Below are positions 28,112 to 38,295 of a DNA stretch of 40,309 nucleotides, in pieces. Under the pieces are notes generated by a model. That model searched no databases. It saw nothing but the letters and a program-made list of their open reading frames with translations, and had not been told where the DNA came from. This stretch comes from an uncultured Spartobacteria bacterium (GTDB lineage: Bacteria; Verrucomicrobiota; Verrucomicrobiia; Chthoniobacterales; UBA6821): NCBI GenBank assembly GCA_903826635.1, contig CAIKFI010000046.1, positions 1-40,309 of the forward strand. Reading direction: 5' to 3'. Every line of letters begins with the position of its first letter. The stretch's first letter is position 1. The translations under genes and the position numbers were made by a program.

Positions 28112-29824
28112 TCAGGCCGTCTGGGTGCCCACACTGTGGAAGGTTGCATCCACCGGAAGGACCTCCCGATCGCAGAAGTCACCAAACCCTTCCCCATCGA
28201 CACGCTCCTTGGCATAGCGCTTGATGATGGGAGTCAATCTGGTGACGGCATCGTCGATCGTGATGCTGGGCGAGAAGAGCCGGTTCAGGCGCGTGCCGTT
28301 ATACTTGGCCCCGAGATAGAGGGCGTATTTACCGGGCGCCTTTCCAACAAAGCCTATCTCGGCAAGGTAAGGACGTGCGCAACCGTTGGGGCATCCGGTG
28401 ATGCGTAGGCTGATTGCATCGTCGCGAAGGCCCGCCTCATCAAGGACAGACTCGAATTTCCCGAGAATGGAGGGAAGGTCCCGTTCACTCTCGGCCAGTG
28501 CCAATCCACAGGTCGGAAGTGCGACGCAGGAGAGCGCGTTGAGACGAAGTGCGCTTCGGTTGTTCTCATGAGAGAGACCATGTCTCTCAAGGATCGCGCT
28601 GATCTCGACCTTCTTGGCAGCGGTGACACCCGAGATGGTGACGTTCTGCGAAGGGGTGAGACGGAAGTCGCCCTGATGGATCTCTGCGATCTCGCGCAGA
28701 GCGGTTTTCATGGGCCAACCTTGGATATCCTTGATGCGGCCGCTCAAGATATGGAGGCCATAGAACCAGGTGCCGTCCGCGCATTCATGCCATCCATGCG
28801 GATCCTCGATCGTTGTGAACTCAAAGGGCTTGGCAGGTTCAAAGATGATGCCCGATCGTTTTTCGACCTCGGAACGGAACCAGTCGATCCCACGATCCTG
28901 AATCGTGTATTTGAGGCGGGCGTGTTTTCGGTTGGTGCGGTCGCCGAAATCACGCTGGGTTGTGAGAACCGCCTCGCCGATCGCATTCACCTTGTCAGCC
29001 GGAATGAAACCCAGGACATCGGCGAGTCGAGGGAATGTTTCGGCATTTCCGTGACTCATGCCAAGGCCTCCACCGACCGTCACATTGTAACCGATCAGCC
29101 TGCCACTTTCTGCAATCGCGATATAGCCCAAGTCCTGGGAGAAGATGTCGACATCGTTCGATGGTGGGATTGCGAATCCCGTCTTGAATTTGCGGGGAAG
29201 GTAGGTGTCGCCATACATCGGCTCGATCTCGGGTTCTCCTCCAGCCACGAGTTCCTCGTCGAGATAGATCTCGTGGTAGGCATGGGTCTTTGGCAATGCG
29301 AATTCGCTCCAAGCCACCGCGTGGTTGTAGACCTCCTGTTGGATGGGATCACGCTCCGGATTTGGAGGGGCCATGACATTGCGGTTGACGTCACCGCAGG
29401 CAGCTATCGAATCAAGCAACACCTGGTGCATTCCCTTGACCAACTTTTTGACGTTGCCCTTCAAGACACCGTGGAATTGGAAGGTTTGTCGGGTGGTCAG
29501 GCGTAGGGAAGGGGACGCGACGGCGTCGGCGAGTTGGTCAAGGACGATCCACTGTCTTGCGGTTGCCGTTCCACCGGGGAGACGAACGCGCAGCATGAAT
29601 GCAAAAGCCTTCTCTTTCCCCTCTTTTTTCAACGCATTGCGCAGGTCACGGTCGTCCTGCATGTAGAGTCCGTGAAATTTCGAGAGTTGGTTGCTTTCTT
29701 CGGAAATGTTTCCCGTGGTGGTGTCGGCAAGATCTTGTGCGATCTGTCCGCGCAGGTGATGGGAGTGAATTTTCATTCCCTCGTTTGCGGCGAGTGGCTT
29801 TGTTGTGGTGCTGTCAGTACTCAT
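28112..29824 (-). CDS. cysI: Sulfite reductase hemoprotein (siroheme/4Fe-4S)
   Basis: RLTTRQTFQFHGVLKGN; ALPTCGLALAESERDLP; TGCPNGCARPYLAEIGFVGKAPGKYALYLGA. Confidence 0.94.
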   Translation of the reverse strand: MSTDSTTTKPLAANEGMKIHSHHLRGQIAQDLADTTTGNISEESNQLSKFHGLYMQDDRDLRNALKKEGKEKAFAFMLRVRLPGGTATARQWIVLDQLADAVASPSLRLTTRQTFQFHGVLKGNVKKLVKGMHQVLLDSIAACGDVNRNVMAPPNPERDPIQQEVYNHAVAWSEFALPKTHAYHEIYLDEELVAGGEPEIEPMYGDTYLPRKFKTGFAIPPSNDVDIFSQDLGYIAIAESGRLIGYNVTVGGGLGMSHGNAETFPRLADVLGFIPADKVNAIGEAVLTTQRDFGDRTNRKHARLKYTIQDRGIDWFRSEVEKRSGIIFEPAKPFEFTTIEDPHGWHECADGTWFYGLHILSGRIKDIQGWPMKTALREIAEIHQGDFRLTPSQNVTISGVTAAKKVEISAILERHGLSHENNRSALRLNALSCVALPTCGLALAESERDLPSILGKFESVLDEAGLRDDAISLRITGCPNGCARPYLAEIGFVGKAPGKYALYLGAKYNGTRLNRLFSPSITIDDAVTRLTPIIKRYAKERVDGEGFGDFCDREVLPVDATFHSVGTQTA

Positions 29825-30023
29825 GATGGTGATTTTTAAAGTTGAATAATACGACCTTTCTTAACGTTCATTTTTGAAGTATTCGGTTTTTAAATGACTT
29901 AAAAAGCATCAAAAATTAAGATAACAACAGATTTGAAGGACGATTTTATAAGAAAACCTCCCGTTGACGAGAAAAAACAACCATCAATAGGACTATAAGA
30001 CGACCTTTCAAATCGTATAACTA

Positions 30024-30953
30024 TTATGCCCTGGGATGGGCGGCATCATAAGCGCGTTTGAGTCGCTCCGTCGTCACGTGGGTGTAAATCTGTGTTGTAG
30101 TCAGGCTCGCATGTCCTAGCAGTGACTGGACACTCCTGAGATCGGCTCCGTTATCCAACAAATGGGTCGCAAAGGAATGACGAAGTTTATGAGGGCTAAG
30201 GGTGGCGGGGAGTCCTGCAGCGCGGACATAATTTTTCAGAAGTAGCCAGATCGAACGATTTCCCAATCTCTTCCGACTTTTATTCAAGAAGAGAGGGCCG
30301 CTTTGTATGTTCGCCTGATGGTGGTATTGAGACAATGCTTCCAGCGCAGGTCTTCCAACAGGAACGATTCTTTCCCTCGAGCCTTTTCCCATCACACGCA
30401 CCGTCTCCCCGATGGGATCGAGATCCCTCACATCCAGGGAAACGAGTTCCGCAAGTCGGAGACCTGAGGAGTAGAAGAGTTCGAGTATTGCAGTATCCCT
30501 GAGGGCCATCCACTGGGGGGCCTGCTTCGACTTGGTCTTTACCGTGGGCTGATCAAGCAGCAAGGATACCTGTGGAATGGTCAGGAACTGGGGGAGTTTT
30601 TTTTCCAATTTTGGCAAGGAGACCAGTTTCAGAACATTTGCAGAGACGTGATTCCGCACAGTCAGATAATTAAAAAAACTGCGCAGAGCGGAAAAAGTGA
30701 GCCTGATGGTGGCGCGGGAGAGGTTATTTTTCATCAACTCAAATAGGAAGGCCCTGAAATCATCAGCCGTTGCATCGCTCCAACCCAGACCGGGTCGGAA
30801 GATCCGGAACTGCTCCAAGGATTGTCGATACGCCTTGATGGTTTGAAGGGAGTAATTTTTACCCTCGCCCAAAAACTCCAAAAACTCTTCCGTCTGTTCA
30901 TCGACAGTTTTTGTATTCTGTGGGGAAACCCGTATCGATGGGGTGCGTTTCAT
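30024..30953 (-). CDS. Tyrosine recombinase XerC/XerD family
   Basis: LFYSSGLRLAELVSLDVRDLD; MGKGSRERIVPVG; LSPHKLRHSFATHLLDNGADLRSVQSLLGHASLTTTQIYTHVT. Confidence 0.93.
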   Translation of the reverse strand: MKRTPSIRVSPQNTKTVDEQTEEFLEFLGEGKNYSLQTIKAYRQSLEQFRIFRPGLGWSDATADDFRAFLFELMKNNLSRATIRLTFSALRSFFNYLTVRNHVSANVLKLVSLPKLEKKLPQFLTIPQVSLLLDQPTVKTKSKQAPQWMALRDTAILELFYSSGLRLAELVSLDVRDLDPIGETVRVMGKGSRERIVPVGRPALEALSQYHHQANIQSGPLFLNKSRKRLGNRSIWLLLKNYVRAAGLPATLSPHKLRHSFATHLLDNGADLRSVQSLLGHASLTTTQIYTHVTTERLKRAYDAAHPRA

Positions 30954-31028
30954 CAATGCTGAACTGTAAACAAGGCTGATGCCTGTAAGCAAATTCTGTG
31001 ATCGTCATCCTGTGGAATCTTGGAAAAC

Positions 31029-32162
31029 ATGAACGTGATGAGTCAGACTGGTATTACGATTGGATTCCTGCGCAGGGGGTATTCCCCGACCGGAGGTGTG
31101 GAGGGATACCTCAAGGGACTGGCGAAAGGTTTGAGATCAGAGGGACACCGGGTGATCCTTTTTGGAACGGGAGAATGGCCCTCAACCGAATGGCCGGGTG
31201 GTGAAGTCCTTCTCTGCGAGGGACGAAATCTCACCGAATACATCGCAGCCGTGGAGCGACATAAGAAGTCCTCATCTGTCCGGGTTGACGTGATTCTTTC
31301 CGTGGAGAAAGTGCCCGGTTGTGATCTCTACCGAACCGACGAGGGGTTGCATTGCTCGTGGATGGCGCAACGTTCCAAGTCAATGACTCCCTGGGCCCGG
31401 TTGTTTCAGAAAATCAGCCCCAAGCACAGGGAGAAACTCCGATTGGAAAAGGAACTTTTCAATCACTCCTCCACCCGACGTGTCATCTCGCTCTCCCGAA
31501 AGATCAGCGGTGAGATCCGTGACATCTACGGCTATCCGGAAGAGCGGATCACCCTCATCCGTAACGGAGTTCCCGGAAGGGGCTCAACCTCGTCCGAGGA
31601 GAAGGATCGTGCTCGTAAGAAACTCGGGATTTTATCGCATGAAAAAATCGCTATTTTTGTCGGCACCGGATGGGAACGCAAGGGCCTACGCTATGCGATC
31701 CAGGCTATCGAGATGCTCCGTGATCCTCTTGTTAAACTTGTGGTGGCCGGAAAAGGGCCCGAAAAAAAGTTTGCCTCCCCCTCCGTTCGCTTCCTCGGTC
31801 CCGTTAAGGAGATGGTTGATGTTTACTCTGCCGCCGATCTCTTTCTCTTTCCCACACTCTTTGATCCTTTTCCCCTGGCGACTCTCGAGGCTCTTAGCGC
31901 AGGTCTTCCCGTGATCACAACAGCGGCCAACGGTGTCTCCGAAATCATGACTCCCGGCGTCCACGGAGAGGTGGTTTCTGAATCCTCCGATATTACTGCT
32001 CTTTCCGAGGCTCTACGGAAGTGGCTAACGATCCTAGATGATCCTGTCAGTGCCGAGAAGACGCATGCTTTGTGCTCTCAGCTCGCTGCAGGTTTCACAC
32101 TAGAACAGAACCTCAGGGAAACTCTGACCGTGATCAGAGAGGTCATTGCGGAGCAGAAGTGA
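31029..32162 (+). CDS. Glycosyltransferase family 4 (GT-B)
   Basis: GGVEGYLKGLAKGLRSEGHRVILF; AIFVGTGWERKGLRYAIQAIEML; FPTLFDPFPLATLEALSAGLPVITTAANGVSEIM. Confidence 0.9.
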   Translation: MNVMSQTGITIGFLRRGYSPTGGVEGYLKGLAKGLRSEGHRVILFGTGEWPSTEWPGGEVLLCEGRNLTEYIAAVERHKKSSSVRVDVILSVEKVPGCDLYRTDEGLHCSWMAQRSKSMTPWARLFQKISPKHREKLRLEKELFNHSSTRRVISLSRKISGEIRDIYGYPEERITLIRNGVPGRGSTSSEEKDRARKKLGILSHEKIAIFVGTGWERKGLRYAIQAIEMLRDPLVKLVVAGKGPEKKFASPSVRFLGPVKEMVDVYSAADLFLFPTLFDPFPLATLEALSAGLPVITTAANGVSEIMTPGVHGEVVSESSDITALSEALRKWLTILDDPVSAEKTHALCSQLAAGFTLEQNLRETLTVIREVIAEQK

Positions 32163-32221
32163 TGAATGAAGAGCTCATCATGATGGGAAAATCTGGACCT
32201 CGATGTTAGAGCAGGTCTTCA

Positions 32222-33121
32222 TTAACCAACCCGGTCCACGGTGACTTCGACAATCATCTTGCGTGTTCCCTTGCCTCGGAAGGTTCCTCCCACCGGTCGG
32301 ATGTCCGTGTAATCTCGACCAACTGCAAGTTTTACGTAACGGGTGTCGGATTCACGGCAATGGGTAGGATCGTATCCCTTCCACCCGTATCCCGGGATGT
32401 AGACCTCCAGCCAAGCATGGCTTGCCTCGATTTCTCCAGGGAGTCGGTTTTTGTTGAGGAAATAGCCGCTGACGTATCTTGCGGGGATTCCGTGGGTTCG
32501 CAGCAATCCCAGCATCAGGTGAGCAAAGTCCTGACAGACGCCCTCCTTTTTTTTCACGACCTCTACGGCGCGTGTGTTCACATTGGTTGATTGCGGAGTA
32601 TACTTGTAGTTGCGGTGAATGTGTTCTCCGATGGAGACCGTGTCGTTCCAGATATCCTTAAGACCCGAAGGAAGGGCATCAATGGCCTCGCGCCAAACCT
32701 CTGCATCAAGGGAGACAAATTCGGAACTTTGGAGAAAATCAAAGAACTGCTCCTTGATTGTCGAAGATGCGATCGTGCCGGGATCGGTAACCGGGACAGG
32801 GCCCCTGTTTTCCGGGAGAGTCTGCACCGTTGAGATGGCTTGAACTTCGAGCGACTCGTGCGGATCAGGGACATCGAAATAGTGGACGCAGTTGGCGTAG
32901 AAATCGGGATAATCGCGGATCTGGGAGTCGGGGTTGATCTTGAACTGGAACTCCCTGCATTGCTGGAGGGAGTCGCTCATTGGTTGAAGGCGTGCCTCGT
33001 TGAAGCTGTCCCTAACGTGTCCCTCGTAGGTGTATCGCGTGAGATGAGAGATGTTAAGGAGCAGCGGCTCCGTCCAAGGAAGATCACCGACTCCCTTTGG
33101 GGTTTCATTGGGATGCATCAT
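32222..33121 (-). CDS. Transglutaminase-like cysteine peptidase domain protein
   Basis: LNISHLTRYTYEGHVRDSFNEARLQP; GVCQDFAHLMLGLLRTHGIPARYVSGY; ASHAWLEVYIPGYGWKGYDPTH (Cys-His-Asp). Confidence 0.93.
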   Translation of the reverse strand: MMHPNETPKGVGDLPWTEPLLLNISHLTRYTYEGHVRDSFNEARLQPMSDSLQQCREFQFKINPDSQIRDYPDFYANCVHYFDVPDPHESLEVQAISTVQTLPENRGPVPVTDPGTIASSTIKEQFFDFLQSSEFVSLDAEVWREAIDALPSGLKDIWNDTVSIGEHIHRNYKYTPQSTNVNTRAVEVVKKKEGVCQDFAHLMLGLLRTHGIPARYVSGYFLNKNRLPGEIEASHAWLEVYIPGYGWKGYDPTHCRESDTRYVKLAVGRDYTDIRPVGGTFRGKGTRKMIVEVTVDRVG

Positions 33122-33123
33122 GG

Positions 33124-34200
33124 CTATTGCTGTTGCATTTGCTGCTGTTGAAGGAAAATCTCCGACTCAAGGTCCACGGGAGGATGATACATGTATTCCT
33201 GGTAAATATGGTCGTCCAAGTGGTCGAGTGCAGTCTGGACTTTCTGAAGGAACTGATGAAGTCCGCTGTTGAGGATTTCCTCGATAGTCATGAAGTTCAG
33301 ATCAGAGAGTAGTTTTCCGAAAGCCCGTTCCTCAGCGCTCTTGTATTGGCGTTGTTCCTTCCCACTCAAGCGATGGAGGTCCTCGTCAAGATGACGCATG
33401 CAGGAGACGATTGAACGAGGAAAAGTGGTGGAGAAGATCAAAAACTCGGCGACTTTTTTTGGAAGGATATCATCCACGTGGAAGCGGCGATAAGCCTCCA
33501 ACGCGCTTGCGGAGCGCAGAATGGCCTGCCATTGGGCTGCATCCACGGCTCCTCCAATTTCAGCAACGCTCGGAAGGAGAATATGGTATTTGATGTCAAG
33601 AATACGGGAGGTCTTGTCGGCACGCTCCAGGAATTTTCCCAGATTGATGAATTCATAGCCCTCGTTGCGGGTGTAGGTCGAGCCCGTGAGGCCTTGAAAA
33701 AGATGTGAGTATTTTTTGATCTGGTCGTAGAAATCGTGGGCTCCTGTCTGCCACACTTCGCGGGCATTCCTGGATTTGAGGAAGAGGTAGCACTCATTCA
33801 GCGTCTCGAACATCTCGATGGAGATCTGGTCGCGGACCTGTCGGGCGTTTTCCCGAGCGGAAAAAAGGCAGGAGATGATGGAGTTGGGGTTCTCTTCCCG
33901 GAAAGTCAGGAACTCCGTCACGGTCTCGCTGTCGGCTTTCTCATAGAATTTGAAAAAAGTCTCTTCATCACCCGCCGAGCACAGAATGGGCAGCCAGTGT
34001 TCCTTGAGTTGCTGATCGTTGAGGTCGGAAAAATCGAGCATCAACTGAAGGTTCACATCAAGAAGGCGCGCAATATTCTCGGATCGTTCGATATAGCGGC
34101 TCATCCAGTAGAGGGAGTTGGCCACACGGGAGAGCATGCCGGGATTATCGCGCCGGTTGGTGATCGGCTTTTGGGCGGTGAAAGAAGCTAGTTCGGTCAT
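33124..34200 (-). CDS. Alpha-E (DUF403) domain protein
   Basis: MLSRVANSLYWMSRYIERSENIARLLDVNLQLMLD; position between ATP-grasp and transglutaminase. Confidence 0.93.
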   Translation of the reverse strand: MTELASFTAQKPITNRRDNPGMLSRVANSLYWMSRYIERSENIARLLDVNLQLMLDFSDLNDQQLKEHWLPILCSAGDEETFFKFYEKADSETVTEFLTFREENPNSIISCLFSARENARQVRDQISIEMFETLNECYLFLKSRNAREVWQTGAHDFYDQIKKYSHLFQGLTGSTYTRNEGYEFINLGKFLERADKTSRILDIKYHILLPSVAEIGGAVDAAQWQAILRSASALEAYRRFHVDDILPKKVAEFLIFSTTFPRSIVSCMRHLDEDLHRLSGKEQRQYKSAEERAFGKLLSDLNFMTIEEILNSGLHQFLQKVQTALDHLDDHIYQEYMYHPPVDLESEIFLQQQQMQQQ

Positions 34201-34245
34201 GAATCAAAAAGGTTAATTTTTCGGCTTGTGCACTGGTTTTGGGTC

Positions 34246-35703
34246 CTAAGAGTCCCCGTTGAGAACCCAGGTGTCTTTTGATCCTCCTCCCTGGGAGGAG
34301 TTCACAACGAGGGATCCCTTCCTCAGGGCCACCCGTGTCAATCCTCCGGGGGTCACGGAGACTTTTTCGCCGTAGAGAATGTAGGGACGAAGATCGACAT
34401 GCCGCCCCTCAAGAGCGCCAACCTCCTCGGCATTGCACCAGGTCGGGTGTCGGGAGAGGGAGATGGGATGCTGGGCGATGAAATTCCTGGGGTTGGCCAG
34501 GATCTGTTCCCTGAAGGTCGAAACCTCCTCCTTCGTAGCCCACGGCCCCATGAGCATTCCATATCCACCGGCCTCGTTGGCCGATTTGACAACCAGTTTC
34601 TCGAGGTTTTCGAGAATGAACATGCGGTCCTTGTTTTCACTCGCAAGGTAGGTGTCGACATTCTGCAGGATGGGATCCTCGCCAAGGTAATATTTGATGA
34701 TCTGAGGCACGAAGTAATAGACCACCTTGTCATCGGCGACACCCGTGCCGATGCTGTTGGCCAGACTCACATTGCCGGAACGGTAGGCATTGACCAATCC
34801 CGGCACACCAAGCATCGAGTCGGAACGGAAAACCGTGGGATCCAGGAAATCGTCATCGATTCTCCTGTAAATGACGTCGACCGGAACAAGCCCGGATGTG
34901 GTGCGCATGTAAACCTTTGCGTCTCGGACAACAAGATCCCGTCCTTCGACAATCGGAATCCCCATCTGGCGAGCCAGAAAAGAGTGCTCGAAATAGGCGC
35001 TGTTGAAGACCCCCGGAGTTAGCAGAACAACGTTGGGTTGAGAAGCGCCAAGGGTGGGAGGAGAGACAAACTGGAGGAGTTTGCGCAACTCTGCGGCGTA
35101 ACTGTCAACCGGATGCACCCGGGCTGAGCGGTAAAGATCCGGAAAAGCCCGCTTGAGTGCGGCCCTGTTTTCCAGCATGTAGCTGGCTCCGGAAGGACAA
35201 CGGAGATTGTCCTCAAGGACCAGGTAATTTCCATGCCGGTCGCGGATAAGATCCGTCCCGCAGATATGAATGTAGATGTCCTTGGGGACATTGAACCCCA
35301 TGAATTCACGACGGAAATGCTTGGCTCCTAGAATATAGTGGGGAGGAATAATCCGATCCTTCAGAATTTTCTGCTCGTGATAAATGTCGTGCAGGAAAAG
35401 GTTCAGCGCCGTGATGCGTTGGATCAGTCCTTTCTCGATCCGTTGCCACTCGGTGTCGGGTATCACACGCGGCACAAGGTCGAATGGAAAAATACGCTCG
35501 GTTCCCTGATCGTCGTTGTAGACGGTAAAGGTTACGCCGCCACGCATGAATGCAAGGTCAACGGCCGTCTGCTTGCGACGGTATTCTGAGCGATCCAAGA
35601 GTTTGAATCGTTCGGCAACCTTTTGGTAATGGGGACGGATTCCCCCATCTTCAAGGAACATCTCGTCAAAAAAGTCTTCCGTTTTGTAATTGTCTGTCAG
35701 CAT
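34246..35703 (-). CDS. Circularly permuted ATP-grasp (type 2) protein
   Basis: [88 protein letters not shown]. Confidence 0.94.
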   Translation of the reverse strand: MLTDNYKTEDFFDEMFLEDGGIRPHYQKVAERFKLLDRSEYRRKQTAVDLAFMRGGVTFTVYNDDQGTERIFPFDLVPRVIPDTEWQRIEKGLIQRITALNLFLHDIYHEQKILKDRIIPPHYILGAKHFRREFMGFNVPKDIYIHICGTDLIRDRHGNYLVLEDNLRCPSGASYMLENRAALKRAFPDLYRSARVHPVDSYAAELRKLLQFVSPPTLGASQPNVVLLTPGVFNSAYFEHSFLARQMGIPIVEGRDLVVRDAKVYMRTTSGLVPVDVIYRRIDDDFLDPTVFRSDSMLGVPGLVNAYRSGNVSLANSIGTGVADDKVVYYFVPQIIKYYLGEDPILQNVDTYLASENKDRMFILENLEKLVVKSANEAGGYGMLMGPWATKEEVSTFREQILANPRNFIAQHPISLSRHPTWCNAEEVGALEGRHVDLRPYILYGEKVSVTPGGLTRVALRKGSLVVNSSQGGGSKDTWVLNGDS

Positions 35704-35788
35704 GGAGTGGGGAGTGTGGTGTGGTATCGTCTTTGTAAGACGAAAGAAAAAAGCAAATGTCAGGCCAAAACCCGTTTTTTCATAAGAA

Positions 35789-36826
35789 TCATCGTTGCAG
35801 GAGTAATTCCTTGATTTTCAGTTGGTAGTTCTCGCGTGCGTTGAGGGATTGCAGGCATCCGTGTTTGTCGATCAACCAAAGGGTGGGGAGTGCATTGATT
35901 CCGAAGCCCCTGGCAAGCGGGGATTGCCATCCTTTCCCGTCGAAGGCTGTCGGCCAGTCGATGTGGAGGGCTTTTGTCGCCGCTTTGAGATCATTTTGAT
36001 CCTGATCGAGGCTCACACCGATGACTTTAAGCCCGGGAGTGATCGAGGAATAATTTGCGAAGTCGCGAATCCAGACGAGGCAGGGGGCCGATTCCGCAGC
36101 CCAAAAGACGACGGCCACCACATCGCCCCGGTAGTTGGAGAGGTCGATGGTTGCACCATCAGCGTCCCTGAAATTCAGAGGAACCGGTTTTCCAAGTTGA
36201 TCGAGTCTTCGGAGGTCATCCTCCAATCTCAATTTCAAAGAGGGATCAGGGGAAGTGTTCTCCAAAGCCAGGGCTTCGTTCACCAGTCTTCTCTTCAGTT
36301 CCGGATTATTGTCGCAAAGAGTCGAGGCCTCGGCCAAGAGGCGGGGAGCCCTGCGGTCGTTCGGAAATTCCCTTGAAAAAACACGGGCGCTTGTGACGGC
36401 CCGATCGCGCCTCACATCGGCGTCGTCGCCCAAATTCTGCCACTGAAGGGAGATCCTTCGGAACATCGTCTCGGCACGCTGGGCTGAGTCTGGGGCCTGC
36501 TTTTCAAGAAGCATCAGGCGCTCAAGGGAGTCATCCACGTCCCTGGAATTTTTCTCCAACGAGGCAAGCCTTGCCTTGGCCACCTCCAGTCTCACTTTGG
36601 ACTCGTAGGACTTGGAGTCATGCGGAAAGTCCCTCAGGAAAATCTTGTTTACGTTGATCTGGGCGGTGAAGTGGGCGGCCATGGACGATTTTGCCTTGGC
36701 TGGGTTTGCCGAGAGTTTGGTCAGAGGAAGATCCAATGCAGTTACCTCGGCCCAGTCTGCATGGAGTATTTGAGTGCCGAGATTGATTCCTAATAAGCAG
36801 AGGATCGGGATGAGCTTCTCTTTCAT
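35789..36826 (-). CDS. Secreted redoxin/TlpA-like thioredoxin-fold protein with helical N-terminal region
   Basis: Signal-like [80 protein letters not shown] overlap with upstream gene supports ATG 36826. Confidence 0.8.
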   Translation of the reverse strand: MKEKLIPILCLLGINLGTQILHADWAEVTALDLPLTKLSANPAKAKSSMAAHFTAQINVNKIFLRDFPHDSKSYESKVRLEVAKARLASLEKNSRDVDDSLERLMLLEKQAPDSAQRAETMFRRISLQWQNLGDDADVRRDRAVTSARVFSREFPNDRRAPRLLAEASTLCDNNPELKRRLVNEALALENTSPDPSLKLRLEDDLRRLDQLGKPVPLNFRDADGATIDLSNYRGDVVAVVFWAAESAPCLVWIRDFANYSSITPGLKVIGVSLDQDQNDLKAATKALHIDWPTAFDGKGWQSPLARGFGINALPTLWLIDKHGCLQSLNARENYQLKIKELLLQR

Positions 36827-37758
36827 GGGGTTGTGGCGGGATTTTTGATCGAGATAAAGACCGGGCAATGATCACTGGCCTGATTCCAGAACGATGGTCT
36901 GGCTATGCCCGATTGTTCCATGTCAATTTCAGGTTCCAGTGTCTTATCGACCATGATGTAGTCAATTCGGGAATAAACATCCGCCGAATCCCAGTATTCC
37001 GTCCACAGTTCGCCCCGTTCATCCGTTAGATCAAGTGCTTTGAGACGATCCGGGGCATCAGGTTTCCCAAGGATCTGCCGGATTGAGCGTGCGTTTTTGG
37101 TATCATTGAAATCACCGAGCACGATCAGGCGTGTCGTGGGATCCTCCTTGAGGATGTCATGCACCAAGCGATGTAAGGCAAGTGACTCAGCATCCCGCAA
37201 ATCCGTTTCGTCATACTCCTCGGAGCTTATCTTTGCTTTGAGGTGGACGCCGAGCAATCGAAGAGGGCGGTTTCCGGGAAGCTCCACCGTGACATCCAGG
37301 ATGCCGCGAGGACTGTGAAGCGTGAGTCCTCCGACCTGGATTGGCAGATCCCCCCGGGAGTGTTTCTCGAGGATAGGATACTTGCTCAGGAGAACGACAT
37401 GGCGGGTGCTGTCGTTTCCCTGCAGGTATTCCGTGAAGGGATAATCAAGGCCCGCAGAACGGAGTCTGCGTTGAAGATCCTCCAGTTGCGACGGGTCGCC
37501 TATTTCCATAAGGCAAAGGATATCAGGATGGATCGTCCCGATCATCTTGGTTACGGTCTCCTTTTCCCTCACGGGTTTGCCCGCATTGGCCCTAAGTCTC
37601 CCGTTGATTCTCCGGGTCATGGAGAGATAGTTCTCAACATTGTAACTGGCCACCCTGACTTCATTCGTCTCCCCCGTTGCAAGCACCTCATTGGGGAGAA
37701 GCAAAGCGATCAAAACGGCGCCCCAGAAGATGGGGGCGCGTAAGGAAAACACGAACAA
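36823..37758 (-). CDS. Endonuclease/exonuclease/phosphatase family protein, likely exported
   Basis: RVASYNVENYL; ILCLMEIGD; LIVLGDFNDTKNA; ASDHCPVFISI; N-terminal hydrophobic signal. Confidence 0.9.
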   Translation of the reverse strand: MFVFSLRAPIFWGAVLIALLLPNEVLATGETNEVRVASYNVENYLSMTRRINGRLRANAGKPVREKETVTKMIGTIHPDILCLMEIGDPSQLEDLQRRLRSAGLDYPFTEYLQGNDSTRHVVLLSKYPILEKHSRGDLPIQVGGLTLHSPRGILDVTVELPGNRPLRLLGVHLKAKISSEEYDETDLRDAESLALHRLVHDILKEDPTTRLIVLGDFNDTKNARSIRQILGKPDAPDRLKALDLTDERGELWTEYWDSADVYSRIDYIMVDKTLEPEIDMEQSGIARPSFWNQASDHCPVFISIKNPATTP

Positions 37759-37766
37759 CTCTTTTT

Positions 37767-38087
37767 TTAAGACTTCTTCTGCTCCTCCGAGGTCACTGGG
37801 GTGGAGGCATTTCCTGCATCCAAGGAGAGTGGAGCCAAGGGCGTGGGAGTTGTCGTGACAGTCGCTGTTGTTGAGGGATCCGACGATTTGGTGACCTCCT
37901 TGTCAAATTCCTCCTTGGCTTTCTTGAATTCATTGACGCTTTGACCAAGCCCCCGAGCAAGTTCCGGAAGACGCTTCGCCCCAAAAAGAACCAGAACGAT
38001 GACAAGAAGAATGATCAGATCGGGTCCGCTTGGAATGCCAAATGCAAGGAATGGATGGAATCCTGTGGAGAAGAGAGTGAACTGCAT
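37767..38087 (-). CDS. TatA/TatE-family twin-arginine translocase component
   Basis: PDLIILLVIVLVLFGAKRLPELARGLGQSVNEFKKAKEEF. Confidence 0.93.
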   Translation of the reverse strand: MQFTLFSTGFHPFLAFGIPSGPDLIILLVIVLVLFGAKRLPELARGLGQSVNEFKKAKEEFDKEVTKSSDPSTTATVTTTPTPLAPLSLDAGNASTPVTSEEQKKS

Positions 38088-38295
38088 CTTTACTTCCTAA
38101 CACTCTGGGAGCGTCATGCAACAAATCTTCACGGATTGTCAGTCAAGGAGAGTCGTCCGTTCCAGCGCCCTGAGCATTGAAATTCCAGAATTCGGGTGGT
38201 GATCAGGGGAAGCGATGAGCAGGGATATCCAGTGTTTTGGTCTTGTCGTTAGGATGAGTTGCCCAAGGCTCGGGGAGTTCTGTAGAGTCCATGGA

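Noticed and set aside
28568-29506. 312-aa plus-strand ORF inside cysI
   Set aside because: Antisense to the sulfite reductase gene, which has clear Fe-S/siroheme motifs
30024-30953. XerC-like recombinase as sign of an integrative element
   Set aside because: Sequence resembles housekeeping XerC/D; no att repeats, phage or cargo genes nearby; the tRNA is about 14 kb away
34399-35022. 207-aa plus-strand ORF inside the ATP-grasp gene
   Set aside because: Antisense shadow; no family features
35728-35742. cgtctttgtaagacg hairpin upstream of the ATP-grasp gene
   Set aside because: Only 6 bp; T-run is on the wrong side for a minus-strand terminator; likely chance
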